Assembly (NCBI GenBank): GCA_030374765.1
Contig: JARGXX010000003.1
Location: forward strand, 1,550,001-1,614,000
Origin: Agarophyton chilense
Lineage: Eukaryota > Rhodophyta > Florideophyceae > Gracilariales > Gracilariaceae
Reading direction: 5' to 3'
Length of the DNA stretch: 64,000 nucleotides
The notes under the pieces: model-generated
What the model was told of the DNA's origin: nothing
The model's input: only the letters and a program-made list of their open reading frames with translations
Database searches by the model: none
Position numbers and translations under genes: made by a program
Shown here: piece after piece, positions 9,220 to 18,438 of the stretch
How the letters are laid out: the number at the start of each line of letters is the position of its first letter
Numbering within the stretch: position 1 is the first letter of the stretch

Positions 9220-11460
9220 TCATGTGGTAACTGATAACCGTTTCCATAGAGATGAACTTAGTTCCATTGCTTCCGAAATTTGATCTGAGTGCTTTTCTAA
9301 CGCAATCTTGATCTGATGCATTTCCTTACTTCCAAGTTCGACCCTCTTCTGGCTTCTTTTCGACTGGAGCCTTCCAGAAAACGGGGCCGGGTCTCGCCAC
9401 GAACGAGTACTTTCGCTATTCGTAAACAAGGACCTGTTTCCGCTGGCATCGTTCTCGTTGAACAGTAAACGTTGACTTTTGGACTGTATCGCCGCTGCCA
9501 GTTCGGCTGTTCTTGCACGAAAAGCAGACAAACGACGCTTCTTCTGTCGCAGAATTGCCAATCTCTCCAGCTCCAGCTTGCTCAGTTGAGCGCTTCCCAT
9601 CTCGAGATGTTCGAAAACAGTTTTCACGCGACCTTTAAGCGACTCTGTTCTTTCCGCAACATGATTCAGTTTGAGGCGCAGTTCCTGTTCAGAACGATCG
9701 GAATCTGCAAGCACCGCTTTTAGCTTGTTGATATCGCTCGCGTTGCTTTCGGAGCGATCACTAATAGCATGCGTCCATTCCAGAAGCAAACTGGCAACAT
9801 TTCCAAGGGAGTCACCGATTCCAGGTTGCTGGTTGTTGCCCGTCAGAACTTCAACTCGCTTTTCAAGATACGGGAGAGTGCTTGCGAACGAAGTAATGGT
9901 AGACACTTTTCCCAAAGTCCCATCTGCTACTCTTCCAAATTGATCACGCAAGGATTCTACATGCCGCAACGCATGAACAACGTTTTCAGCAAGCTCCCTA
10001 AAGCCATGCGCGCGCAGATTCTGCTGAGATTCTGAGAACGGTCGATCAGGTAACAAGGTAGGAAGATCGACCTGCAGACTGTGCCAGCGGAGTGGATCGG
10101 TTACATGAAAAGTGCCGTCCGCCAGAAGAACAATGGCGACAGGTCCGTCACCACGTACGTAGTGCGACATGATCGCGCGTATGCTAGAGTGCGAAGAGCC
10201 GTCCGGATTATGAACGGTGAAGAGCTCACGCAACGTAGAAGTGGGACATCTCTCTAGGGCAAGCGCATCTTGGAGCAGGGACAAAAATGAAAAAGTAAGC
10301 GAGTAGACAGCAGTGGCAGTTGCGAAAAAAAATGTATCGGCATGGGAAGCAACCGGTGTGAGACTGACGGCAGATTCAAAGGCAATTCGTTCGAAGCACA
10401 GAAACGCGGGCGCAACAGACTGTGCGCACGAAGCGTACTCTTTGCTGGCGAGTAACAAGCCTTCTCCAGCAGGTTGACTTGACAAGAACCAATTGGCCTC
10501 CACCTGCTCCATGGCTACTAGCACATATACATTTCCGCTTTCAGAAACGCGCAACAAAACGGGCTGTTTGGTAGTGGTGATCCGTACAAGCTGAGTAAAT
10601 TGCTCGCCGTTGTGGTCCTTTTGAATATGAAGTGGGCCCTGGAAAAGAAGAGGGGCGGGCTTGAACTCTCTGACGGCAACCATTTCATTGCCGCTTTGCT
10701 CAAACACGGAATCCAAGAAGACAAGTTGCAGGCGAGCTTGACGAAGAGCCCAAGGCATTTGAGGATCTCCAAAACTAAGTCGCCTGCTCGTATTGGGTGA
10801 AGAGGGTGTTTCCGAGGAATGTGCACTTAGAACAGCCTTTGCAGAACGCCGGAGTTTACGAAACTGGTCGAGAGATATCCTGGTTGCTATGGGAGCAATT
10901 GGGGCGGCGACATAGACGCTTCCATCCTCAGCTAGGACATAGACAGCCAGGGCGTGCCAACCGACGCCCGACGCACACACAAAGGACACAGGTGGGGCAC
11001 CAGCAGTAACGACCTGTATTCTCTGGCGTTCAATGGCGGCGGCTTCGGCACTTATGGCATCAAACACCCTCAAACAATAGTCCGAAGTAAGCAACATCAA
11101 GAACGCCGGGGCAGAAGGCAGCCATTGAACGTGGAGAATACGAAGTGCGGGGCGCGTTTCAAACAGGGTTGTACCGACTTGGTAGCAAACGCCGCTGTGC
11201 TGATGCAGGACCGCAACGCGCCTGGAAGACACCAGAGCCGTATAGGGCCCACTGACGAGCTCGTAGAGCGGGGAGAAAGGCAGGGTTGTATATCGTGGCA
11301 TGGCTCTCTGGTTGAGCGGAATCATTTGCATGATATTGTCCGCGACGACTGCGGCGTGGGTCGGAGAGAGCGAGGGGAGGATGCGCGGCGGATGTATGAG
11401 GGCGGAATCATTATCGGGTGGGACGCGCTGGGAGCGCAGGTGAGTGCGTAGAGGGAGCAT
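9220..11460 (-). CDS. Nup88/Nup82-like nucleoporin
   Basis: A 746-aa intronless protein. Residues about 40-460 are rich in beta-strands and read as a seven-bladed propeller; FLMLLTSDYCLRVFDA is the WD-like strand conserved in Nup88/Nup82. Residues about 490-740 form long coiled coils with regular heptads. A propeller followed by a coiled-coil tail is the Nup88 layout; in other eukaryotes this subunit anchors Nup214/Nup159 and Nup62-type partners on the cytoplasmic face of the pore. It converges on the REP gene (268 bp apart). The identification rests on architecture and the propeller motif, not on a unique signature. Another propeller/coiled-coil protein is possible. Confidence 0.6.
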   Translation of the reverse strand: MLPLRTHLRSQRVPPDNDSALIHPPRILPSLSPTHAAVVADNIMQMIPLNQRAMPRYTTLPFSPLYELVSGPYTALVSSRRVAVLHQHSGVCYQVGTTLFETRPALRILHVQWLPSAPAFLMLLTSDYCLRVFDAISAEAAAIERQRIQVVTAGAPPVSFVCASGVGWHALAVYVLAEDGSVYVAAPIAPIATRISLDQFRKLRRSAKAVLSAHSSETPSSPNTSRRLSFGDPQMPWALRQARLQLVFLDSVFEQSGNEMVAVREFKPAPLLFQGPLHIQKDHNGEQFTQLVRITTTKQPVLLRVSESGNVYVLVAMEQVEANWFLSSQPAGEGLLLASKEYASCAQSVAPAFLCFERIAFESAVSLTPVASHADTFFFATATAVYSLTFSFLSLLQDALALERCPTSTLRELFTVHNPDGSSHSSIRAIMSHYVRGDGPVAIVLLADGTFHVTDPLRWHSLQVDLPTLLPDRPFSESQQNLRAHGFRELAENVVHALRHVESLRDQFGRVADGTLGKVSTITSFASTLPYLEKRVEVLTGNNQQPGIGDSLGNVASLLLEWTHAISDRSESNASDINKLKAVLADSDRSEQELRLKLNHVAERTESLKGRVKTVFEHLEMGSAQLSKLELERLAILRQKKRRLSAFRARTAELAAAIQSKSQRLLFNENDASGNRSLFTNSESTRSWRDPAPFSGRLQSKRSQKRVELGSKEMHQIKIALEKHSDQISEAMELSSSLWKRLSVTT

Positions 11461-11805
11461 CGGTGCGTCTTTGGCGGAGAGAGATGAAGATTCGTGGGAG
11501 AAGGGGACGACGGATCAAGGGCGTTGACTCAAGACATGCGTGTGGCTGTCGGCAGTGCGGCAGGTTTGGAGAAATTGCAGTTGAAAGTTTGAAAGCGGAT
11601 TTTGATGAGCGTCCTCTTTTCTGTACATACAGTACCCTGCTCTGTACGAAGGTACAGCCGGCCATCATCCAGTGTGTATGTACGTTTGGTACTTTAGTAT
11701 TTATGCGCCCTGAAAAGCGGAGATGATGATCGCACACCGTACGCCTCACACCGTAGGCGAAGCAAACTGTGGCGCACTCGTTCACCGGCGCAAACTATAG
11801 ACACA
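11461..11805. promoter_or_regulatory. Divergent intergenic region, Nup88-like / membrane protein
   Basis: These 345 bp separate two divergent genes. Several TGTAC/GTAC words cluster at about 11625-11690 (TCTGTACATAC, CTGTACGAAGGTACAG, TGTATGTACG). The middle one is a partial inverted repeat, so it could be a factor-binding site. No protein-coding content was recognised. Confidence 0.3.
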
Positions 11806-12213
11806 ATGCAATCATTGTTGAAAAACACATTGGCGTTCATATTGGGACTCGTGACGAGCTCCGTAGTAATGTCTGCGGTGCAATCGTTGGGGAGTCGCGC
11901 GTTCCCGGTGTCGCCGTCCCCCGAATCGCCGATGAAACACGTACTATCGCCGCCGCTGGGGGCGTATCTGTTCATGGAGGCGTCGTATATACTCGGGAGC
12001 ATCCTCGGAGGATTTGTGCTCGCTAAGCTGGCATGCAGCCACACGGGGGAGCTTATTATGGCGCTTGGAATCGTGTTGACAGTGTTTGGGGTGCAGAACG
12101 TGATCACGATTGCGCATCCGTTGTGGTTTGCCGTGGTTTCGCTGTGCACGTTTTTGCCGGGCGTTCATTATGGAGCCAAACTGGCGCACACCGGCGGGTC
12201 GGAGTTTGTTTGA
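11806..12213 (+). CDS. Small four-helix integral membrane protein, bacterial-type family
   Basis: A 135-aa protein with four hydrophobic segments (about residues 5-27, 48-72, 76-98, 100-122). The glycine-rich start (LLKNTLAFILGLVTSSVV), a Pro-rich loop, a second helix with GSILGGFVLAKLA, and PLWFAVVSLCTFLPGVHYGAKLA resemble small uncharacterised membrane proteins that I recall mainly from bacteria, such as Bacteroidetes. I know no function for them. No signal or transit peptide is apparent beyond the first helix. It has no intron, and the ATG at 11806 is the first in frame. Bacterial ancestry is an inference from recalled resemblance. Confidence 0.7.
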   Translation: MQSLLKNTLAFILGLVTSSVVMSAVQSLGSRAFPVSPSPESPMKHVLSPPLGAYLFMEASYILGSILGGFVLAKLACSHTGELIMALGIVLTVFGVQNVITIAHPLWFAVVSLCTFLPGVHYGAKLAHTGGSEFV

Positions 12214-12593
12214 GCTGCGCCACTTGTGGCCTCGTGGTGTGTAACCGTAATCTGCCGCGCCGCCTCGCAGCTATCTACACATAGAAAGCTCTCTAGCTAG
12301 AGAGAGGGCGCTGTTGCCAGACTTGGGTAAACACCCAACAGACATTAGTTTCCATTGAAAGGATGGCCTTGGTCGTAAACAAAACTGTGCAGATACTGTA
12401 TGCATGCAAAGTGGTGGATCACCCGCAATGCAGCACACGTGTAATGGCGCGTGATAGCGCGCCCAACCAACGAAAAGGAAAAAGCGTCGTACATAACCTG
12501 TTGATCTTGTCCGCTTTTTCAGCAAAATGTCTATCCCCTTCCTTCTCCCCCAACCCCGCCGTGCGTCTCTTTCACGCGCTCCCCGCCGCAACG
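12214..12593. promoter_or_regulatory. Intergenic region upstream of PDCD5, with a 16-bp palindrome
   Basis: This 380-bp gap lies between two same-strand genes. It holds the perfect palindrome CTCTCTAGCTAGAGAG at 12289-12304, 76 bp after the upstream stop codon. It could be a protein-binding site or a 3'-end hairpin. Downstream, to the PDCD5 ATG, is pyrimidine-rich leader sequence. No other gene was seen. Confidence 0.35.
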
Positions 12594-13097
12594 ATGGACC
12601 AAGACGCGCAACTCGAGCAATGGCGCGCGCAGCGCCTGGCTCAGCTGCGTGCCGGCGCCGGCGCCGGCGCCGGCGCTAGCACGCCTGACTCGGGGGCGGC
12701 CGCGGAAGCGCCGGCCTCGCAGCAGGAGCTCGAGATGCGTCGCAAGCAGCAAGAGTAAGTACGCCACCGCCAACATTCGCCACCGCACGCGCCACCAAGC
12801 CAAGCGCGCCACTGACCAACGTCCCACTCGGCCACATCACCGTAGAGCGCAGCAAGAGCAACGGCGGCTGATTCTCAACCAGATCCTCACGCCCGAGGCG
12901 CGCGAGAAGCTAGCAAACATTCGCCTTGTCAAGCCGCAACGCGCGCAGCAGGTAGAGACATATCTCATCAACTCAGCGCAGGGCGCGCAGCTGAATTCGC
13001 GCATCACTGAGGCACAGGTGAAGGACATTCTGCGCTCGCTTACGGAACAAACACGCACTCGTACAAAAGTAACCATCGTGAGAAGGAAGGCGTTGTT

Positions 13098-13129
<32 letters not shown>

Positions 13130-13137
13130 ATTTTTAG
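12594..13137 (+). CDS. PDCD5: PDCD5/TFAR19 family DNA-binding protein, two exons
   Basis: Exons 12594-12754 and 12846-13137 give a 150-aa protein. The 91-bp intron has GA|GTAAGT and CCGTAG|A boundaries in matching phase. The join restores the family block QEAQQEQRRLILNQIL, then LTPEARE and KPQRAQQVE, the three-helix core of PDCD5. The C-terminus is basic and then ends in a polyaspartate run before a final Phe. An Ala-Gly repeat in the N-terminal part is encoded by a GGCGCC tandem repeat. The family acts in apoptosis-linked transcription in animals and binds DNA in archaea. The stop codon overlaps that of the convergent glutathione synthetase gene. Confidence 0.93.
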
Positions 13138-14846
13138 TTGGCATCATCACCATCACCAGCATCATCATCAAACAGTAAAACACTGTCCAGCAGAGCGACG
13201 CCGGCCGACACTCCACCGTCGTCCTTTGCGGCCGGTTTACTTCGCAACAGCGTGCCGGCCAAGTCATTGTGCACTTCGTCATCGCCCACGCTGATGTGTA
13301 CGCCGTACACGCCCAGCTCGGAAACGACCTGTTCGCACGTGCAAACGCCGTCTCGCACGGTGACATTGTCAAATTGCGGCGGCGTGATCCTGTCCATGAG
13401 CACGAAAGCGGAGCGTTCATGCGCGCTCATGCGCAGCAGCGCGTTCTTCATGTCGCTCGCATACAAGTTATTGCCACCGCCCTCGCGTTGCGGCTTGAGC
13501 ACGTAGTGCATCTCGTTGTGCACGGCGTCGTGCACCGCGCGACGCGCCTGCACCTCGTCCTCACGCTCATCCAGCGAGTACTGGCGCGCAAAGGTGGCGC
13601 GGACATCGGCGGCGGCGGCGGTGGGTAGGAAGCGCTCCAGCTCGTCCGGACGGTCCAGAAGTTGTTGCAGCTTCTTGGTCCCGACGAGCTGCACGGCGAC
13701 GGACGGGCAGTTGGCGGCGGTGCTACGCTCCAGCATCTCGCGCGCACGCCACTCGGCGGCGGACGGATAATCTTTGGGAGCATAGCCTGCGCGGAAGTAC
13801 ACGACGGAGACGACGAGAGGGGCGGGACGCGCTCGCAGACGCAGAGTGAGGTGTGAGCGCTCATCCAGGGCGGCGCAGCTCGCCAGCTGGGTCAGCGAAA
13901 GACGCAGCATCTCCACGCGATGACGGTGCCACAGTGCGTGACGCAGCTGGTTTTGATCGGCGGCGTTGCGTTCGTCAGGTTGCACTACCATGACGAGCAC
14001 GACGGGCGCGTGCGGTGGCGGGGCGCTCTCGCGCACGAAGGCGGCGTGTGCGGCGGCAAGAGCGTCAGGCAACGCGACGGCGGCGTCAGGAGCGTCGCGC
14101 GGCAGACGATACGGCGGCAGACGGCGCGGAGCGGCCGGCGTGGCGGCCGGATGCTCGGCAAGAAAGCGGTGCATGGCGGCGACGCGCGTGCCAAGACAGG
14201 CGTAGCTCGCGGCAATGCAGTTAAGCTCGACCATGCGTAACGCGTAGCAACCGGCGGCGTCGACATGCATGAAGTAGTCATAGCGACAGATGGACAGACG
14301 CACGCGGCGGTGGCGGTCGTGGTGGTCTTCGACGTCGCCGTCATTGTGCTCCTCCTCGTCGCGAAGCAGGGCGAGGAGGCGGGCGGTGAAGGGATCGGCG
14401 GCGGCAGTGGCAGCCAGCGCGGCGCGCAGGTAGGCGGGACGGGCGGCGACGCGACGCACCAGCGCGTTGAGGTGCGGCGTGATGCGTAGAGCGTGCGCGT
14501 GCGCCGCGGCGTGGAACGGACTCGGCCACAACGTGAAGGGGGCGTGCGTGAGGGACGCGGCGCGCGCGCCCGCATGCATCACCATTCCGTGTGACTCGGC
14601 GTACGCCAGTGCCTCGGCCGCGGCCGCGGCGGTGGCGGCGGCGCGAGCGTCGGCGCTCTCCGCCGCTGGCTTGGCGGCTGTGGCGACGCCCGCGTCGGCT
14701 TCCGCGGCGGCCGGCGCCATTGGGGCACGGCGGATGCGACGGCGCGGCGGCGACGGGGAGATAACGTACGATGACAAAGGCGAGATCAGCGCACAGGCGT
14801 CGAGCGATGGGTGTGCCGCGTGTGTGCGCGTGGCTGCCATTGCCAA
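13134..14846 (-). CDS. GSS: Glutathione synthetase, eukaryotic type
   Basis: A 570-aa intronless enzyme joining gamma-glutamylcysteine and glycine with ATP. Eukaryotic signatures are HAPFTLWPSPF near residue 100, a substrate-binding ELNCIAASYACLGTRV block (about 210-225) and the glycine-rich ATP-grasp loop KPQREGGGNNLY near 460. Family members are about 470-500 aa. The excess is an Ala-rich, Arg/Ser-rich N-terminus that could be a plastid or mitochondrial transit peptide; an internal Met at residue 43 is the alternative cytosolic start. Codon use is very GC-rich, like its neighbours. The stop (13134-13136) overlaps the PDCD5 stop on the other strand. Confidence 0.93.
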   Translation of the reverse strand: MAMAATRTHAAHPSLDACALISPLSSYVISPSPPRRRIRRAPMAPAAAEADAGVATAAKPAAESADARAAATAAAAAEALAYAESHGMVMHAGARAASLTHAPFTLWPSPFHAAAHAHALRITPHLNALVRRVAARPAYLRAALAATAAADPFTARLLALLRDEEEHNDGDVEDHHDRHRRVRLSICRYDYFMHVDAAGCYALRMVELNCIAASYACLGTRVAAMHRFLAEHPAATPAAPRRLPPYRLPRDAPDAAVALPDALAAAHAAFVRESAPPPHAPVVLVMVVQPDERNAADQNQLRHALWHRHRVEMLRLSLTQLASCAALDERSHLTLRLRARPAPLVVSVVYFRAGYAPKDYPSAAEWRAREMLERSTAANCPSVAVQLVGTKKLQQLLDRPDELERFLPTAAAADVRATFARQYSLDEREDEVQARRAVHDAVHNEMHYVLKPQREGGGNNLYASDMKNALLRMSAHERSAFVLMDRITPPQFDNVTVRDGVCTCEQVVSELGVYGVHISVGDDEVHNDLAGTLLRSKPAAKDDGGVSAGVALLDSVLLFDDDAGDGDDAN

Positions 14847-15009
14847 ACGGTGCCTTCGTACAGTACGAAACTGCCCAGTAAATACTCACTCGAAGCGAAA
14901 AAACACCGACGCGAAAAAGCGCCGAAGCGAAAGGAGCCGAAGCGAAAAGCTCAGCGAACCGAAAGCGCGCGTGGGTGGTCGCAACGCAAGCAACCGCGAA
15001 ACACGCACA

Positions 15010-15023
15010 ATGTCCGAGTCCGA

Positions 15024-15059
<36 letters not shown>

Positions 15060-15603
15060 AAGCACCGAGAAGGAGGGAGCGGCGGCAGCGGCGCCGTCGG
15101 AAGCGCACGGCGGCCAAGGGCCGGGCTACGTGTGGACGCAGACGTTGAGCGAGGTGGGCGTGTCGCTGCGCGTGCCTGCAGACACTACGCGCGCGCACGT
15201 CAAGTGCGTCATCGAGCCGCACTCGGTGGATGTGAGCGTGCGCGACAAGTCTCTGTTGCATGGGCGTTTCCCGCACGCCGTGCGCGTGGACGATAGTTTC
15301 TGGCAATTGGACCGCGCCGACGCCACCATCACGCTTCATCTGGAGAAGGTCGACGCGCTCAACTGGTGGGCTTGTGTGATACAGGGCCACGCACGCATCG
15401 ACGTGGCCGCCATTCAGCCCGATAACAGCCGCCTGGACGATCTGGACGCCGAGACGCGCGCCATGGTGGAGAAGATGATGTACGACCAGCGGCAGAAGGC
15501 GGCTGGACTGCCCACCAGCGACCAGCAGCAGAAACTCAAGCTGTTTGAAAAGTTCAAGCAGCAACACCCGGACATGGACTTTAGCCAAGCCAAGTTACAG
15601 TGA
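15010..15603 (+). CDS. NudC-type CS-domain co-chaperone
   Basis: A 197-aa protein. A Ser-Glu/Ser-Ala repeat (residues 2-18) comes from a GTCCGC hexanucleotide array. It is followed by a CS/p23-like domain (about 42-135) with GYVWTQTLSEV and the NudC-typical WQLDRADATITLHLEK and NWWACV, then a C-terminal helix ending in KQQHPDMDFSQAKL, the diagnostic NudC tail. NudC proteins work with Hsp90 and dynein/LIS1. The ATG at 15010 is chosen because the open frame upstream overlaps the glutathione synthetase gene and has no family similarity. The divergent start codons are 163 bp apart. Confidence 0.92.
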
Positions 15604-15664
15604 GTGCACGCATCGCAAGGGACAAATCGAATGCACGTAGAGAGATATATATATTTACATTACG

Positions 15665-15670
15665 AATAAA
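15665..15670 (+). terminator. Candidate polyadenylation signal of the NudC gene
   Basis: AATAAA occurs 62 bp after the stop codon, preceded by an AT-rich stretch (ATATATATATTTA). It is the canonical eukaryotic signal. Cleavage would fall close to the stop codon of the convergent gene at 15703. Confidence 0.5.
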
Positions 15671-15702
15671 GTTGTTAAAAGGATGCGCTCTCGAACAAGT
15701 CG

Positions 15703-16143
15703 CTATGTACCGGCGGCGGCAGTCGTGGTGGGCGCAGTAGACGTTCTCTTTGCGGAGCGCGCGCGCAGTGCATGGCGTCGAAGTGCCAATTGTGCACGCG
15801 CGCGCTGTTTGGCGCGAACCATGGTCTTCACGATGGCGTTTACATCTTTCTCGAGCAGACGCACGCGGTCAAGCAACAGGGCGCTGGCGAGCTTGCCCTT
15901 TGCACCCACAAAGCCACGTTCACGAACCATGATGCCGCCGCGCCGCCGCGCCTCGGCGGCCAGAAGCGCAACGCCAACCACGTCGGCGTCCATGCGAGGC
16001 GCTGTGCCGGGCACGACGACTGTGCGCCATGTGGACTTGAGCGCCTTTGGTAGCGTGGGTGGGCGTCGTGGCGAGCTGCGCGCGGCGCTTGTCGGAAGCG
16101 CTAGCGGTAGCTCGAGCGGCAGCAACGGAAGAATTGGACGCAT
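15703..16143 (-). CDS. Small basic coiled-coil protein, unrecognised
   Basis: A 146-aa frame starting MRPILPLLPLEL, with a Pro/Ala-rich first third. The block WRTVVVPGTAPRMDADVVGVA then runs into a predicted helix with Leu heptads (LLLDRVRLLEKDVNAIVKTM) and a basic tail (RAKQRARAQLALRRHALRAR). The GC-rich codon use matches the adjacent genes, and it converges on NudC with 99 bp between stops, so it is probably real. The helix layout recalls small subunits of multiprotein complexes, but no family was recognised. A hexanucleotide repeat lies directly upstream of its start. Confidence 0.55.
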   Translation of the reverse strand: MRPILPLLPLELPLALPTSAARSSPRRPPTLPKALKSTWRTVVVPGTAPRMDADVVGVALLAAEARRRGGIMVRERGFVGAKGKLASALLLDRVRLLEKDVNAIVKTMVRAKQRARAQLALRRHALRARSAKRTSTAPTTTAAAGT

Positions 16144-16144
16144 T

Positions 16145-16187
16145 TGAGCGTGAGCGTGAGCGTGAGCGTGAGCGTGAGCGTGAGCGA
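16145..16187. repeat. GAGCGT hexanucleotide microsatellite
   Basis: About seven tandem GAGCGT units lie immediately upstream of the start codon of the small coiled-coil gene, in its probable promoter or 5' leader. Similar GC-rich hexamers are in frame in PDCD5 and NudC nearby. Confidence 0.9.
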
Positions 16188-18438
16188 CGGAGGATGACAG
16201 ATACGGGCGGCGTTGAGTACGTTAGGGCGAGGACGTAGGTAATAACAGGGAGGGAGATATACGCTAAAGATAAGGTCAGAGAGCACGAGGGCGGCGGACG
16301 AAAAGGCTTTAAATGTGTGCGCAGCAGGGCGCGAAACGTGAGCAAAGGCGTGAAGAGCGAGCGACGTGGGCGAAAATGTGGTTTTAGGGCTTGCACGCTG
16401 GCAAAAAAGGAGTGTGCGCCACCACGCGCCGTCATTGGTGTTTGCGCTCCGTCCTGACGACGACAACCAAGCGCACGGCGGCGGTGCGTTTGGCGTTCAA
16501 AATGACGCTCAAAACGGCTTGGAAAAATGGCACATTTGTTAGCTCAAATCCTCCGCCACACAGAGCCGTTCTCAGATATTCCACCCCTCAAAATGGCGCC
16601 GCCGCCGACCAATGGGGCGCCACCAACGCAAAATGTCGTCGCTCATAAATAAAAATTATTTCCAGCACCAATACTATTTCGCTCGCTCTCGTGCGCCCCT
16701 CAAAAAATGCCACTCGTTAAGCTCTGTAATCGTGCCACACCCACACGTCACCCAACTCCGTGTCCCATGCATCCTTACATGATGTATGCAAATGATTCAT
16801 CACTGCCGCTCGTTTGCCCATTTCACTACTAGAATGTCGAATGCTTACATCACTAGTGCGGCCAAAGTAGGCCACCTCAACAAAACCTCAAGTATTTAAA
16901 CAACGTTTTTCCGGCCCCATTGTTTGAAGCGCAGAACACCAAACAAAGCACATCATCCTCGTGCCTATCATGAACGCGCTCTTTTCATAAATATCCATCG
17001 TCTTCACTGCTCCCCATCGCACGTTCTCTACGCGTCTTGCCCTGCATCCTACCATGCACACCGACTTGGACCACACACGTTTAGCCTCATCAGATGCCCT
17101 GCATATCAATCAATGCACTAAATTCAGTCGGTTTGGTGATTCAAACACCAAAATTCTAAAACCCCTATAACTCTCATATCATTTGCACTTCGATGCCAAC
17201 ATTTCATTTGATGCTCTTTGTTTCTACTGCAAACAGTTTCTTGTCTCTTATACCAAACAACCCGTGCTGACCAAAATCCGAGACACTTCACCCTTTTAAT
17301 TGCCGAAACCTCTGCACACCCAGTAAAGCCAAACAGTGCCTCTAAGCTCAAAGGCAATTTTCTAACACAGTACGTTTCAAAAATGTATGTCCCTTGACAA
17401 AAACTGCGCCAAAAAGGTATTTCATCTACTGTAGCGCACATTTCACACCAAATAAAAACCACAAAGTCAAAAAAACTGTTTCAAAAACTATACCCTTTAT
17501 ACAATCATTAGCTCAATTATGGCTTGCGGTCCGCCTCTGAAACGTTCTAAACAGCTGCAAATCATAGAATTAGTTGCTCAAGGTATGATAACAGCAGATA
17601 AAGCGCAAAAACGCAAGCGCAGCCTAATCCAAATCATTCACTTCAAGAAAAACCCGGCTAAATACTGAACAAAGCGTTTAACCTGCCGCCTTACGTCACT
17701 TACTCCAGCAAGTGAGCGTGTAATTCAGAAACACCCGGTGCCCTAACACTTCATCTCGTGGTAAAATTGTTAAAACATCTAAATTTGCCTTTATTGGGAT
17801 TAAATATATATAAAGTGAAGATAAATGTTCTTATTTGTTCTAGTACAAAAAACTCTTTTTTCATAATAAAGATAACTGCAACAACAAGCTTGTTACTTGT
17901 TGTTCTAAACCAATTTCTTGTAAAACCGAACCAAATATGGTTATCTTTTCTGACTAAAGCAGTTCAACGTTGATTTTCTATATTTCTTTAACTGCTATCG
18001 GCATGATCTACACAAATAAACAAATAATATGTAAAGAAGAATTCAGGAAAGGCATCATTCATGGTTTGGGCTAGAAGTCTTACGAAAAGAGCAACCGATA
18101 TGGTATTTTTTTTAAAATAATATGGCCTATGGGGAGAATTTTGAGGTTCTAGAAAACTGTTTGTCATCTTTTTCATACTGTGTTGACAGAAAAGAGTTTA
18201 TTGTTTTGAAAAGCTAATGCACCTGCGCAAAAGTCTAATTATATGAAGCAGGGGTTTATTAGTCTACATTTGATGGTTTTTCAATGGCTTGTGCGATCTC
18301 CAAAATTTATGTTTATCTAGAATACTAAAAGAATGTTGGTCGGGATGGTTCATGGGCAAGGAAGACAATTTTATACAGTTTTTTTATTTACAAAATTGTA
18401 TAAAATCCTTTTATAGAATCAAGGTCAAAGCTTTTTAT
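16188..18438. other. Gene-poor transition, becoming AT-rich
   Basis: After about 16.6 kb, GC content falls sharply and no convincing gene is seen. Open frames here (for example on the minus strand at 17124-17462) have no recognisable domain. Stop-interrupted plus-strand stretches near 17.2 kb contain Cys pairs (LCFYCKQFL) but no continuous frame. The region may be decayed mobile or extrachromosomal DNA. Its right end is the border of chromovirus 1. Confidence 0.4.
17519..17668 (+). CDS. Possible 49-aa helix-turn-helix-like peptide
   Basis: A short ATG-initiated frame reads MACGPPLKRSKQLQIIELVA and continues with a second basic helix. The pattern of a basic start, a helix and a short turn is what small helix-turn-helix DNA-binding segments look like. 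There is no upstream signal, no neighbour of known function and no recognised family. It could be the remnant of a transposase or replication protein, or chance. Confidence 0.2.
   Translation: MACGPPLKRSKQLQIIELVAQGMITADKAQKRKRSLIQIIHFKKNPAKY

Noticed and set aside
14341..15588. 415-codon minus-strand frame across the NudC and glutathione synthetase starts
   Set aside because: It overlaps two well-identified genes in other frames and has no family features. Long open frames are expected by chance in such GC-rich DNA.
15920..16435. 171-codon minus-strand frame with an Arg-Ser repeat
   Set aside because: It overlaps the 146-aa coiled-coil gene in another frame and is mostly translation of the GAGCGT microsatellite and its flank.
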